DNA from: Halomarina oriensis
GTDB taxonomy: Archaea; Halobacteriota; Halobacteria; Halobacteriales; Haloarculaceae
DNA length: 64,000 nucleotides
Direction of reading: 5' to 3'
Assembly (NCBI RefSeq): GCF_009791395.1
Contig: NZ_WSZK01000012.1
Span: forward strand, 87,569 to 151,568
The notes under the pieces were generated by a model, which saw only the letters and a program-made list of their open reading frames with translations, was not told where the DNA came from and ran no database searches. Positions 44,208 through 52,456 of this stretch are shown piece by piece. Position 1 is the stretch's first letter. Each line of letters begins with the position of its first letter. Position numbers and translations under genes: made by a program.

Positions 44208-45179
44208 ATGAGCACTTCGAGACACCCAATCGCGCTTCGACTGGAGCGACAGGTCGGTCGCGGGACCAAGCTACTCGGGACCGTGATGGGCCTCCCACTC
44301 GTCGACGGCATCTTCGCCGCACTCGTCCTGGCCGGCGCGCTGACGACGGCCGAAGGCGGCATCAACCCCGTCGGCGTCTTCGAGGTCGGACTGCTCGTCT
44401 TCGGCGGCAGTGCGACGCTCGCGGTCATCCTCGCGGAGATGGAAGGGACGACCAGACAGCGTATCACGAGCGTCCTGCTCGTGGGCGCACTCGTCGTCCC
44501 GCTGGCGGCCGCCGAAGCGGCTATCGCGCCGACCATCGAGGCCGCCATCTCCATCGACATCTTCAACCGCTTCGCCGCGCTCGTCATCCTCGCTATCGCG
44601 GCGAAGACGGCCAGTTCGACCGTCGGCGAGTGGCTGCCCCGGCCCGGCGCTATCATCGGACTGGGCCTCATCGCCAGCCTCACGCCGGCGGGCGCGACGC
44701 TCGTCGTCGACCCCGACCCGACGCAGATGCTCGCCGCCGCGGCCGCGGCGGGCGTCGGTGTCGCGTTCGCCCTGCTCGTCGCCGTCGCCGGGCCCACACT
44801 CCGCGGACTGGTCGACCTCGACCGGTTCCGATTCGGCAGCGCCGTCGCACTCGGTGTGCTCCCGCTGACCCTGCTACAGGTCATCGACACCGACGTGCCG
44901 CTGGCGCTGGCCGTCCTCGGCGTCACGTGCCTGCTCTCGCTCGACCCGGACTCCAGCGATATCGAGTTCGGATTCGGCGAGAGCGCGACGACCAGCAGCG
45001 ACGGCGGTCCCAGCACCCCCCGTCCTGCCCCTGCTCCCGAGGACGACGCGCCGTCGACCGCTCACCGCGATGCTGCTGCCGACCCGGAAGCACGGGGGGC
45101 GAACGCCGGCGGCCCGGCGACCGACGGCGGGCCCGACCCCGAGGGAGGCGACGACCCCGGCCGCGCTCCGTGGCTGTAG
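44208..45179 (+). CDS. DUF5794-like haloarchaeal membrane protein
   Basis: 323 residues. Seven to eight membrane helices span about 25-235 (examples LVDGIFAALVLAGALTTAE, LVVPLAAAEAAIAPTIEAAI, GLGLIASLTPAGATLVV), followed by an ~80-residue disordered, Pro/Asp/Ala-rich tail. The layout and the residues RQVGRGTKLLGTVMGLPLVDG match DUF5794 proteins of haloarchaea as I recall them. The function is unknown. The ATG at 44208 directly follows the stop of the leader ORF. No TATA box lies at leaderless distance from it. Confidence 0.7.
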   Translation: MSTSRHPIALRLERQVGRGTKLLGTVMGLPLVDGIFAALVLAGALTTAEGGINPVGVFEVGLLVFGGSATLAVILAEMEGTTRQRITSVLLVGALVVPLAAAEAAIAPTIEAAISIDIFNRFAALVILAIAAKTASSTVGEWLPRPGAIIGLGLIASLTPAGATLVVDPDPTQMLAAAAAAGVGVAFALLVAVAGPTLRGLVDLDRFRFGSAVALGVLPLTLLQVIDTDVPLALAVLGVTCLLSLDPDSSDIEFGFGESATTSSDGGPSTPRPAPAPEDDAPSTAHRDAAADPEARGANAGGPATDGGPDPEGGDDPGRAPWL

Positions 45180-45217
45180 AGTGCAGGGCTTAAGCCGCTG
45201 ACCCTCCGCGTTCTTCT

Positions 45218-45445
45218 ATGGACAACCGTGTCGTGCAGGGCCGCATGGTCACGCCGAAATCGCTCGCAGAACTCGTCGAGGGGGAGTCGGTCATGGACGC
45301 CGAAGCCATCGAGGACGCCGACCGGGACTGCCCCGAGTGCGGCGAGAACGTCGTGACCGTCGGCTACATGCCCTCCGTGACCGAGTTCGTCACCGCCTAC
45401 AAGTGCCAGGAGTGTGACTGGGGGACGACCGATAGAGAGGAGTGA
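45218..45445 (+). CDS. Small zinc-ribbon protein (DUF5795-like)
   Basis: 75 residues: helix and acidic segment MVTPKSLAELVEGESVMDAEAI, then a zinc ribbon CPECGENVVTVGYM...YKCQECDWG with cysteines in CPEC (about 39-42) and CQEC (~64-67). I recall this as a conserved haloarchaeal family of unknown function. A GCTTAAGC box at 45188-45195 sits about 25-30 nt before the ATG and is palindromic. Confidence 0.72.
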   Translation: MDNRVVQGRMVTPKSLAELVEGESVMDAEAIEDADRDCPECGENVVTVGYMPSVTEFVTAYKCQECDWGTTDREE

Positions 45446-45565
45446 GGAGTCGAGTGAGCGCCCTCGCGGACCGAGTCGAAGCGGGCGGGTGTGAGGTGCC
45501 CCGCCGTCGCCGTGCACTCTCCGAATCGAAACCGCTTTAGGGCTCATCGCCGTCGTCGGAGACGA

Positions 45566-45745
45566 GGGGACGTGGCCAAGCCAGGCATGGCGACTGACTC
45601 CAGAGGCCACGCGCCCGGTGACGAGACTCCAGACTGATATACCGAGCGGCCGACTGATCATCGGTTCGCGTTGACGACCCTCTGGAGTACCGAGGCGCAC
45701 ACCGGAGATATCAGTCGATCGGGGGTTCAAATCCCTCCGTCCCCA
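45566..45745 (+). tRNA. tRNA-Trp (anticodon CCA) with intron
   Basis: The acceptor GGGGACG pairs with CGTCCCC at 45738-45744, discriminator A. Exon 1 runs to G37 at 45603; the anticodon CCA is 45600-45602. Exon 2 starts at A38 (45710) and gives the anticodon stem ACUGA/UCAGU and T-arm GGGGGTTCAAATCCCTC. The splice sites form a perfect bulge-helix-bulge: central helix CUCC (45598-45601) with GGAG (45704-45707), bulges AGA and AUA. The spliced tRNA is 74 nt. Confidence 0.95.
45604..45709 (+). ncRNA. tRNA-Trp intron containing a box C/D guide RNA
   Basis: A 106-nt intron at position 37/38. Box C GTGACGA is at 45618-45624, box D' CCGA at 45642-45645, C' TTGACGA at 45671-45677, and box D CCGA at 45690-45693. 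The guide before D' (GACTGATAT, 45632-45640) is complementary to exon 2, and the fifth base upstream of D' faces U39 (45711). The guide before D (CCTCTGGAGT, 45679-45688) is complementary to the anticodon region, and the fifth base upstream of D faces C34 (45600). Both fit the +5 rule for 2'-O-methylation. The same arrangement is known for the tRNA-Trp intron of Haloferax volcanii. Confidence 0.88.
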
Positions 45746-46021
45746 TCTTCTCGCCGCGAGCAACACCGCGAGTAGCATCGGCACCTCGATGCCCGGTCGG
45801 CCGTCGGGTCGTCGAGTCGTCGTCTCGACTGTCACGAGGACGTCGACATAGGCCGATGCGCCAGTGGGTAGGGATGTCGGGAGCGAGGTAGCGTCGCGTC
45901 GGACGAGGACGAGGGGACGGGGTGTCGAATCACCGTCCACTACCACCTGAGCCACCCGTCCGACCTCCCCGCTATCCAGATAGACAGCATACTTTTTATG
46001 TGATAGGCCACCGTTCAGGTG

Positions 46022-46282
46022 ATGACAGAAACCCGCCCCTCCGTCGCCGTCGTCGAAGCCATCGCTCGTGAAGCAGGCGTCAGCCCTCTCGACCTCCCGC
46101 CGCTGTACGACGCCATCGACCCCGACTCCCTCGACAGACTCCTCCCCCAGGACGGCACCGCCGAGATGACGTTCCGCTACTACGGCTACGAGGTCACGCT
46201 CAGTGACGCCAGCGACGTGCGGGTCACGGCGGTGGAGTGTGCCAGCGACACGACCGGTCGGCAGGTCGCCGTGGTCGACTGA
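46022..46282 (+). CDS. HalOD1 output-domain protein
   Basis: 86 residues, a stand-alone HalOD1 domain. The typical opening VVEAIAREAGVSPLDLPPLYDAIDPDSLDRLL is read in parts (VVEAIAREAGVSP, LPPLYDAIDPDSL), and FRYYGYEVTLSDASDVRV covers the strands. HalOD1 is a haloarchaeal output domain, found alone or after response-regulator modules; its target is unknown. A TTTTTAT box at 45993-45999 ends 22 nt before the ATG, which supports 46022 over an in-frame GTG three bases upstream. Confidence 0.85.
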   Translation: MTETRPSVAVVEAIAREAGVSPLDLPPLYDAIDPDSLDRLLPQDGTAEMTFRYYGYEVTLSDASDVRVTAVECASDTTGRQVAVVD

Positions 46283-46395
46283 CGACGGCCGGCGGGACCG
46301 ACCCCTCCGAGAACGGCGTTCGAGCGGACGACCCGACGTGTTCACCTTCACTCCGGACTGAACAACTACTAACCGCTGGACACGTAGCCTCTCGT

Positions 46396-47814
46396 ATGCC
46401 CGACGTGGAGGCGACGGCGGGGCCGACCGACGACGAGCGTGTCGTCCTCCACGTCGATATGGACTGTTTCTACGCCGCGTGCGAGCGTCGCCGGGAACCG
46501 GCGCTCGACGGAGAACCCGTCGTCGTCGGGATGGGCTACGAGGGAGGAGAGACACACGGCGCGGTCGCTACGGCGAGTTACGAGGCCCGCGAACACGGCG
46601 TCGAGAGCGCACAGCCCATCTCACAGGCCCTCGACGCCCTCCCCCGAATCGACGAGGGCGACGGACGCGAGGACGAGCGCAGGGGCGAGACGAGAGACTG
46701 CGGGGAGGGAGGTCCGGCCGGCTACTACCGGCCGGTGGATATGGCGTACTACGAGTCGGTCAGCGGGGAGGTGAAGAGCATCCTCAACGAGGTGGCCGAG
46801 ACGGTCCGGGAGGTGAGCATCGACGAGGCGTATCTCGACGTGACCGACCGGGTGGGCTGGCACAGCGTCGCCGTCTTCGCCAGGAGCCTGAAGACGCGCA
46901 TCGACGAGGAGGTGGGCGTCCCCGCCAGTATCGGGGTCGCACCGAACATGTCGACGGCGAAGATAGCGAGCGACCACGACAAACCCGACGGACTCGTCGT
47001 CGTCGAACCCGACGAGGTCCGCTCGTTTCTCGCACCGCTGCCGGTCGATGACCTCCACGGCGTCGGGCCGGTCACGGCACGAGAACTGCGCTCGATGGGT
47101 ATCGAGACGGCGAACGACCTCGCGGCCGCCGACCAGGGTGCGCTCGTCGACCGGTTCGGGTCCCGCGGGCGAGCGTTCCACCAGCGTGCCCGCGGCGTCG
47201 ACCCCCGCGTGGTCGAACCGGTCGGACGGCCCAAGAGCCTCTCCAGCGAGTCCGCGTTCACCGGGGCGACCGACGACCCGGAACGAATCGAAGAGCGGTT
47301 GACCAGCCTCGCGGCGGAGGTGGCGGACCGTGCCGAGGAGCGTGGGGCGCTCTACAAGACCATCGGCATCAAGGTCGTTCGACCACCGTTCGACGTCAAC
47401 ACCCGCGCACGGTCGCTCTCCGGACCGGTCGCGGACGCCGAACTCGTCCGGTCCGTGGCGACCGAACTCGTGACCGAGTTCGATGGCCAGCGGGTCCGAA
47501 AGCTCGGTGTCCGAGTCTCGAACCTCTCGTTCGCCGAGGGGACGCAGTCGGGGCTCGGTCGCTGGGAGGGCCACGAGAGCGACGTCGAGTCGACGGGACG
47601 GTCCGCGGCGCGTGACGAGCGCTCGCCGAGCGCCGACCGACCGGACCCTCCGGACGGCGTGACGACTCCTACTCTGACCGAGTGGGGTGACGCCGACGGG
47701 TCGAACGGGGAGGCCGACGCCACCCGGACCACGGCACCGCCGACCGAGACCGACGGCGGGGACTCGACGACGGCGCTCCCGCCCGGGCAGACCACCGTCT
47801 TCGACTTCGTGTGA
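46396..47814 (+). CDS. dinB: DNA polymerase IV (Y-family)
   Basis: 472 residues, a translesion polymerase. The catalytic carboxylates are Asp21 and Asp23 in HVDMDCFYAACE and Asp143-Glu144 in SIDEAYLD. The insert at about 85-112 is acidic and low in complexity, as in haloarchaeal DinB. Palm/thumb and little-finger segments follow (GVAPNMSTAKIASDHDKPDG, HGVGPVTARELRSMG). A long disordered tail ends in QTTVFDFV, a PIP box for binding PCNA. TACTAACC at 46367-46374 sits about 29 nt before the ATG, supporting a leaderless start. Confidence 0.94.
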   Translation: MPDVEATAGPTDDERVVLHVDMDCFYAACERRREPALDGEPVVVGMGYEGGETHGAVATASYEAREHGVESAQPISQALDALPRIDEGDGREDERRGETRDCGEGGPAGYYRPVDMAYYESVSGEVKSILNEVAETVREVSIDEAYLDVTDRVGWHSVAVFARSLKTRIDEEVGVPASIGVAPNMSTAKIASDHDKPDGLVVVEPDEVRSFLAPLPVDDLHGVGPVTARELRSMGIETANDLAAADQGALVDRFGSRGRAFHQRARGVDPRVVEPVGRPKSLSSESAFTGATDDPERIEERLTSLAAEVADRAEERGALYKTIGIKVVRPPFDVNTRARSLSGPVADAELVRSVATELVTEFDGQRVRKLGVRVSNLSFAEGTQSGLGRWEGHESDVESTGRSAARDERSPSADRPDPPDGVTTPTLTEWGDADGSNGEADATRTTAPPTETDGGDSTTALPPGQTTVFDFV

Positions 47815-47870
47815 GAGCGTCTCTCGCGCCATGGTAACGGTTTAGTGGTGGGGTCTGAAAGTCGACACGT

Positions 47871-48290
47871 ATGGCGACTTTACGAAGTACCCTCCGCTTC
47901 GTCGTGTTCATCGTAGCGATAATGCTGTTTCTCGTCGGCGGTGCGTCGTGGATCATCGGCGCCGACCAGGACTACTCCGTCACCTACGAACGGGTCGAGG
48001 AGAACGTCCCCGGTCGGGCACAGGCCTCCGACTGGGACGTCGGGTCCTACGGTGCTCTCGACGAACAGCAGCGACAGGACTTCCAGCGAGCGGTCGACGG
48101 GGAGGTCGTCACCTACGAGAACGACCCCGAGTGGCCGGACGTCATCGAGAAGGACGACCGCTACTACGTCTTCAGCGTCAACGGCCACTTCGACTGGTTC
48201 GACCCGGGGACGTTCGGACCGCTCGCCGCGAGTCTCGTCGGTCTGGTGGCAGTCGTCTTAGTCGCCCGCGACGAACACCGGGAGTACTGA
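47871..48290 (+). CDS. Two-helix membrane protein with an extracellular domain
   Basis: 139 residues. Helix 1 is at about 9-30 (FVVFIVAIMLFLVGGASWII). A soluble, acidic, aromatic region follows (YSVTYERVEENVPG ... YYVFSVNGHFDWFDPG). A C-terminal helix, LAASLVGLVAVVLVARD, ends in HREY. I do not recognise the family. The GGTTTAG box at 47839-47845 is about 30 nt before the ATG, so it is leaderless. It follows dinB by 56 nt but has its own promoter. Confidence 0.68.
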   Translation: MATLRSTLRFVVFIVAIMLFLVGGASWIIGADQDYSVTYERVEENVPGRAQASDWDVGSYGALDEQQRQDFQRAVDGEVVTYENDPEWPDVIEKDDRYYVFSVNGHFDWFDPGTFGPLAASLVGLVAVVLVARDEHREY

Positions 48291-48333
48291 CCGACCACGT
48301 TCCCCGTTCACGTCCGGGAGTCGGACGCGACGG

Positions 48334-49380
48334 TCAGCGCTCGGCTTCGACCGTCCGCTCCAGGCGGTCGAGCACCGTCGGGTCGAACGGGGCCGCGGTC
48401 AGCGCCGTCATCAGTTCGTGGACCTCCTCGCGTGACACCTTGACCGACGTCCCCGAGAGGACGTCGTCGAGGTTGCCTTCGAGTTCGCGGAGCGTCGCCA
48501 GCGCCAGGAGGTACGGCAGGCCGAACGGCGCGAGCGAGAGCTGAGCGGTCCGGGCACAGCGTTCGAGGTACTCGTGTGCGTCGGCGCGGAACGACCGGGC
48601 GTGGCCGATGACCCGCCGGAGCGCCCGTCGGGTGCCGTCCCGGTGTTCGTCGGCGAGCAGTCGGTCCTGCGGGACGTCCTCGCCCAGCCACTCGCGGGGG
48701 ACGTAGATGTTGTCCTCCTCGTGGTAGTCGGTGTGGACGTCCTTGGCGACGTTGACCAACTGGAGGAGGTTCCCGAAGCCCTCGGCGCGAGCGCGGAGGT
48801 ACCGTTCGGTCTCGGGGTCGGCGTCGAGGGTGACGAGGTTGGTGATGAGGTGGCCGACGGTGCCGGCGACGACGTAGCAGTACTGGTCGAGTTCCTCGCG
48901 GGTGTCCAGTCGGAGGCCGGTGTCGTCCCGGCCGCGTTCGACGAACTCCGCCATCCCGACGACGAGTTCGCGGACCGGCGGTCGCATCGCGGCTCTGACC
49001 TCCTCGTCGAAGCCCTCGAAGGCCTCGACGATGCGAGCGGTCTCCCGGACGACGGTCCAGTCGTCGTCGTCGTCGCCGTCGTCGGGGATCCATCGCTCGA
49101 CGGCGTCGAGGAACGCCTCGACGGTCGTCTCGTCGGTCGGGTCGAGCACCCCGTCGTACTGCCGGAGCAAGCGTGCCTTCTCCCGTGGCGGGATGTGGCC
49201 AGCGTCCTCGACGGTGTCCGGGACGCGACACAGCAGGTAGCCGACGCAGATGTAGTCGCTCATCGGAGCGTCGAGGAGACGGATGGTGACCGCGAACGAC
49301 CGAGAGACGGTAGGGACGACGTCGTGACACCACGAGAGGGGGGCAGTGTCCAGCGCGGTCTCGGCGTGGGTGTCGGTCAT
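48334..49380 (-). CDS. Squalene/phytoene synthase family (squalene-synthase-like)
   Basis: 348 residues. The first Asp-rich motif is DTVED at 55-59 (RVPDTVEDAG) and the second lies in NVAKDVHTDYHEEDNIY. The wording DTVED and the length resemble farnesyl-diphosphate farnesyltransferases more than CrtB phytoene synthases, which usually read DDVVD. It would condense two farnesyl diphosphates to squalene, a common haloarchaeal neutral lipid. SWCHDVVPTVSRSFAVTI is the conserved N-terminus. The CGTTTAA box (minus strand TTAAACG, 49405-49411) is about 25-31 nt before the ATG. Confidence 0.85.
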   Translation of the reverse strand: MTDTHAETALDTAPLSWCHDVVPTVSRSFAVTIRLLDAPMSDYICVGYLLCRVPDTVEDAGHIPPREKARLLRQYDGVLDPTDETTVEAFLDAVERWIPDDGDDDDDWTVVRETARIVEAFEGFDEEVRAAMRPPVRELVVGMAEFVERGRDDTGLRLDTREELDQYCYVVAGTVGHLITNLVTLDADPETERYLRARAEGFGNLLQLVNVAKDVHTDYHEEDNIYVPREWLGEDVPQDRLLADEHRDGTRRALRRVIGHARSFRADAHEYLERCARTAQLSLAPFGLPYLLALATLRELEGNLDDVLSGTSVKVSREEVHELMTALTAAPFDPTVLDRLERTVEAER

Positions 49381-49466
49381 CTACTACCTCGTACGACTCT
49401 AAGACGTTTAACCTACTGGGAGTCGTTCCGCGGCCCTACCACGATGCTTCGGTATCGAAGCCGACC

Positions 49467-49484
49467 GGCCGGATTAAGCCGGCC
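49467..49484 (+). promoter_or_regulatory. Perfect palindromic operator over the TATA box
   Basis: GGCCGG-ATTAAG-CCGGCC: two 6-bp arms exactly enclose the A/T box ATTAAG (49473-49478), which is 29 nt before the ATG at 49502. A protein binding this dyad would block TBP directly. The other strand has the SQS promoter about 60 bases away, so a shared regulator is possible. Confidence 0.5.
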
Positions 49485-49501
49485 GCCACCCAACCGCGCG
49501 T

Positions 49502-49774
49502 ATGAACCATCTCCGGCCCGCCGACGAGGGGTTCCGTCTCGCCCGCCACGCGCACCTCGTCGTCTACACGGCCCGCGACGACGGCGACCTGCTGACGGTC
49601 TACGACTGCGGGGCCGCCCAGAAACCGCCGAGCGCACAGTTCATCGGCCACATCGTCAACGTCGAAGCGCCCGCCCGAACCCAGCAGACGCCGACGGGCT
49701 ACATCGTGAAACTGGACGAGGGGGGCCGTCTCGTCGAACAGGCCGACGGGGACTGGGTCGTCCGCCCGGCCTGA
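49502..49774 (+). CDS. Small conserved-looking haloarchaeal protein
   Basis: 90 residues, soluble and strand-rich: FRLARHAHLVVYTARDDGD, LLTVYDCGAAQKPP, GHIVNVEAPARTQ and YIVKLDEGG. No motif identifies a function. The gene is leaderless, with its TATA box inside a perfect palindrome, so its expression is probably controlled by one dedicated repressor. It is divergent from the squalene-synthase-like gene. Confidence 0.62.
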   Translation: MNHLRPADEGFRLARHAHLVVYTARDDGDLLTVYDCGAAQKPPSAQFIGHIVNVEAPARTQQTPTGYIVKLDEGGRLVEQADGDWVVRPA

Positions 49775-49807
49775 ACCGCGGAGAGCGCTCGTCCGGCCTG
49801 TGGTCGG

Positions 49808-51460
49808 CTACTCCGTCCGGTCGCGCAGTTCCGTCCGGCGAATCTTCCCGGTCACCGTCTTCGGCAGGTCGTCGACGAACTCGACCTCGCGGGGGTACTC
49901 GTGGGCGGCGAGTTCGTTGCGGACGTGCTGTTGGATGTCCTCGACGAGGTCGTTCGACGGGTCGTAGCCCTTCGAGAGCACGACGAACGCCTTGACGATG
50001 TTCCCGCGTTCGCGGTCGGACTTCGGGACGACAGCGGCCTCGGCTACCGCCGGATGTTCGCCCAGCGACGACTCGACCTCGAACGGGCCGATGCGGTAGC
50101 CCGCCGAGATGATGACGTCGTCGGCCCGGCCCTCGAACCAGAAGTAGCCGTCCTCGTCGAGGTGGCCGAGGTCACCGGAGAGGTACCACTCCCCGTCCGG
50201 GCCGTCGACGAAGCAGTCGGCGGTCTTCTGTGGCTGTTCCCAGTACTCCGCGAAGAAACACGGGAACTCGCCACGCTCGGCGATGACACCCGACTCGCCG
50301 GGACCGAGTACCTCCCCCGAGTCGGGGTCCACGATGGCCGCCTCCACGCCGGGCAGTGGCTTGCCCATCGACCCCGGCCGCAACTCCATCTCCGGGTAGT
50401 TGTTGATGACCATGTTGCCCGTCTCGGTCTGGCCGTAGGTGTCGAGGATGGTGACCCCCAGCGCCTCGCGGCCCCACTCGACGACGCCCGCCGAGAGCGG
50501 TTCGCCGATGGACAGCGCGTGACGGATGTCGTGGTCCACGCCCTCCAGCACCGCCTCGTTCTCACGGAGCATCCGGTAGGCCGTCGGCACCGAGAACAGG
50601 ACGCTGATAGGGTACGAATCGAGCAGGTCCGCCCACGCCTCGGGGTCGAACTCGCCGTCGGTCGTGAACAGCGACGTGCCCCAGAACCACGCGCCGAGCG
50701 TGTTGATGGGGCCGGTCAGCCACCCGAGGTCGCCCGTCGACCAGTAGAGGTCGCCGGGACCGAGGTCGACGGCGAGTTTCTGGGTCGCCGCCACGCCCGC
50801 CACCCAGCGGTGCTTGTGGAGGACGCCCTTCGCCTTCCCCGTCGTCCCGGAGGTGTAGTACAGCAGGGCGTCGTCCTCGCCGGTCGTCTCGACGGTGTCG
50901 AACTCGGGACTCGCCTCGGCGGTCACCTCGTGGAAGTCCGGGTGGTCGTGGTCGCGGCCGTCGGTGTCGACGACCAGCACCGTCTCGACGCTCGGCACCT
51001 CGGTGAGCGCCTCCTCGACGGTGTCGAGGTTGTCGCTCGTCGTGAACACGAGTTTCGCGTCACAGTCCGCGAGGCGGTAGGCGATACCGTCCGGGCCGAA
51101 CCGCTCGTTGACGCTCCCCCAGACCGCACCGGCCTTGAGCGTCCCGACCATCGCCGCGTAGTGGTCCGGGAGCCGTGGCATGTACGAGAACACCCGGTCG
51201 CCCCGGTCGACGTGGTCGTCGACGACGGTGGCGACGCGGTTCGAGCGGTCGCGTAACTGGCCGAACGTCATCGTCTCGCTGCTCCCGTCCGCACCCGCCC
51301 ACTCCAGCGCCGTCCGGTCCGGGTCGGCGGCGGCGTGGCGGTCACACACCTCGTGGCCGACGTTGAGTCGTTCGGGGGCCTCCCAGTCGGCCTCCGCGTA
51401 GATGTCGTCCCAACTGAACGCGTCGCGGTCCGCTACGGGGTCGAACTGCTCCCAGTCCAT
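49808..51460 (-). CDS. AMP-forming acyl-CoA synthetase (acetyl/medium-chain type)
   Basis: 550 residues of the ANL superfamily. Motifs in order: A3 YYTSGTTGKAKGVLHKHRW, A5 LDTYGQTETGNM, A7/A8 YLSGDLGHLDEDGYFWFEGRADDVI in parts (SGDLGHLDEDGYFW, GRADDVIISAGYRIG), and A10 KTVTGKIRRTEL with the catalytic Lys. It adenylates a carboxylic acid and passes it to CoA. The overall sequence looks closer to medium-chain acyl-CoA or propionyl-type ligases than to canonical Acs, but chain length is uncertain. I start at the ATG 51458-51460 (MDWEQFDPVADRD) rather than six codons earlier. The Bat-type regulator lies upstream on the same strand. Confidence 0.88.
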   Translation of the reverse strand: MDWEQFDPVADRDAFSWDDIYAEADWEAPERLNVGHEVCDRHAAADPDRTALEWAGADGSSETMTFGQLRDRSNRVATVVDDHVDRGDRVFSYMPRLPDHYAAMVGTLKAGAVWGSVNERFGPDGIAYRLADCDAKLVFTTSDNLDTVEEALTEVPSVETVLVVDTDGRDHDHPDFHEVTAEASPEFDTVETTGEDDALLYYTSGTTGKAKGVLHKHRWVAGVAATQKLAVDLGPGDLYWSTGDLGWLTGPINTLGAWFWGTSLFTTDGEFDPEAWADLLDSYPISVLFSVPTAYRMLRENEAVLEGVDHDIRHALSIGEPLSAGVVEWGREALGVTILDTYGQTETGNMVINNYPEMELRPGSMGKPLPGVEAAIVDPDSGEVLGPGESGVIAERGEFPCFFAEYWEQPQKTADCFVDGPDGEWYLSGDLGHLDEDGYFWFEGRADDVIISAGYRIGPFEVESSLGEHPAVAEAAVVPKSDRERGNIVKAFVVLSKGYDPSNDLVEDIQQHVRNELAAHEYPREVEFVDDLPKTVTGKIRRTELRDRTE

Positions 51461-51571
51461 GGCTAACGAGTGGCACATGAGAACTTAGCTGTTCACCAGC
51501 TGGTTCGGTCCTGTGGCAGTCACGATGAACGAAACGTCGAGGACAGCGTCCCGAACGGCGCGTCCTGCGGG

Positions 51572-52210
51572 TCAGGCCTTCACCATCGTCTCGTAGACCA
51601 GTGAGGCGAGTCCTCGCCGGAGACGCTGTGAGTAGGCGTTGTCGCTGATGTCGAAGCGTTCGGCGAGTTCGGCGAGCGTCGCCCGACGCGGGACCTCGAA
51701 GTACCCGTGTTCGTAGGCCGCGACGATGGCCTCCTGCTGTTCGGAACTCATCCCGTTGGTGTCGTTCGGGTAGTGGGGGTCGTACATTCGCCGGAGGATG
51801 ACCGGAATCCCGTCCCGTTTACAGTCCTCCTGGAACGCCGACAGACGGTCCTGACTCGGGAACTGGAGTCTGAAATCCCACCCCTCACCGATGCTCTCGC
51901 CGTCGAGCATTCTGACGTCGTGTTCGAGCAGCAGGCCGACCAGTCCGTCGACCTCCGAGGACCATTGGACCTCGAACAGCCTCCGTCGCCCGTCCTCGGT
52001 GAGGTATCTGACCTCCTCGGTGCGCGGCGACGATTCGAGGGTCTCGATTATCTCCTCTCGCTCACCGTTGGCCGCCCAGAACAACGGAGCGATACCGTCT
52101 CGGAGCGGGATCATGCGTTCCAGTTCGACGTGTACCTCGGGCAGTCGCTCGACGAGCGCTCCGAGTTCGAACGCGTCCGCAGGAACCGTGATATCGACGA
52201 TTTGAATCAT
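51572..52210 (-). CDS. Bat-type HTH-10 regulator, paralogue A
   Basis: 212 residues. The N-terminal sensor region begins IVDITVPADAFELGALVE and includes VELERMIPLRDGIAPLFW. The HTH-10 domain reads MSSEQQEAIVAAYEHGYFEV, PRRATLAELAERFDIS and YSQRLRRGLASLVYET. It is clearly paralogous to the divergent gene at 52457, including a near-identical YFEVPRRATLAELA helix entry. It may regulate the adjacent acyl-CoA ligase, 112 bases downstream on the same strand, and its own divergent partner. The start is the ATG 52208-52210. Confidence 0.87.
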   Translation of the reverse strand: MIQIVDITVPADAFELGALVERLPEVHVELERMIPLRDGIAPLFWAANGEREEIIETLESSPRTEEVRYLTEDGRRRLFEVQWSSEVDGLVGLLLEHDVRMLDGESIGEGWDFRLQFPSQDRLSAFQEDCKRDGIPVILRRMYDPHYPNDTNGMSSEQQEAIVAAYEHGYFEVPRRATLAELAERFDISDNAYSQRLRRGLASLVYETMVKA

Positions 52211-52392
52211 TGTTGTACCTCTGCTGGTCCTCGGAAGGACACTGCCGAGCCCCGTCGGACGACGTGGACACCGCCATACCCGTACTGTAGTCGTGCAGGG
52301 AGATATCTGTGCCCGTCTCGACAGTCGGTTCCCTCGCCGCCGACGCGACCCCACGACCACCGCAAGTTCGACCCGCTGAAGACCGACGACCC

Positions 52393-52402
52393 TCGATATC
52401 GA
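52393..52402. promoter_or_regulatory. 10-bp palindrome in the divergent regulator intergenic region
   Basis: TCGATATCGA is a perfect palindrome in the 246-base spacer between the two divergent regulator genes, about 55 bases before the rightward ATG. It could be an operator, but one 10-bp palindrome has modest weight. The rest of the spacer shows no gene. Confidence 0.3.
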
Positions 52403-52456
52403 AGGAAGCACCTATGTGAGCAGGGGGAGACTCGTGAACCACGAAGGGATTCCTCG

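Noticed and set aside
45062..46555. A 497-codon leftward frame over tRNA-Trp and the HalOD1 gene
   Set aside because: It crosses a tRNA with an intron and two genes on the other strand; the reading frame has no consistent codon bias or domain.
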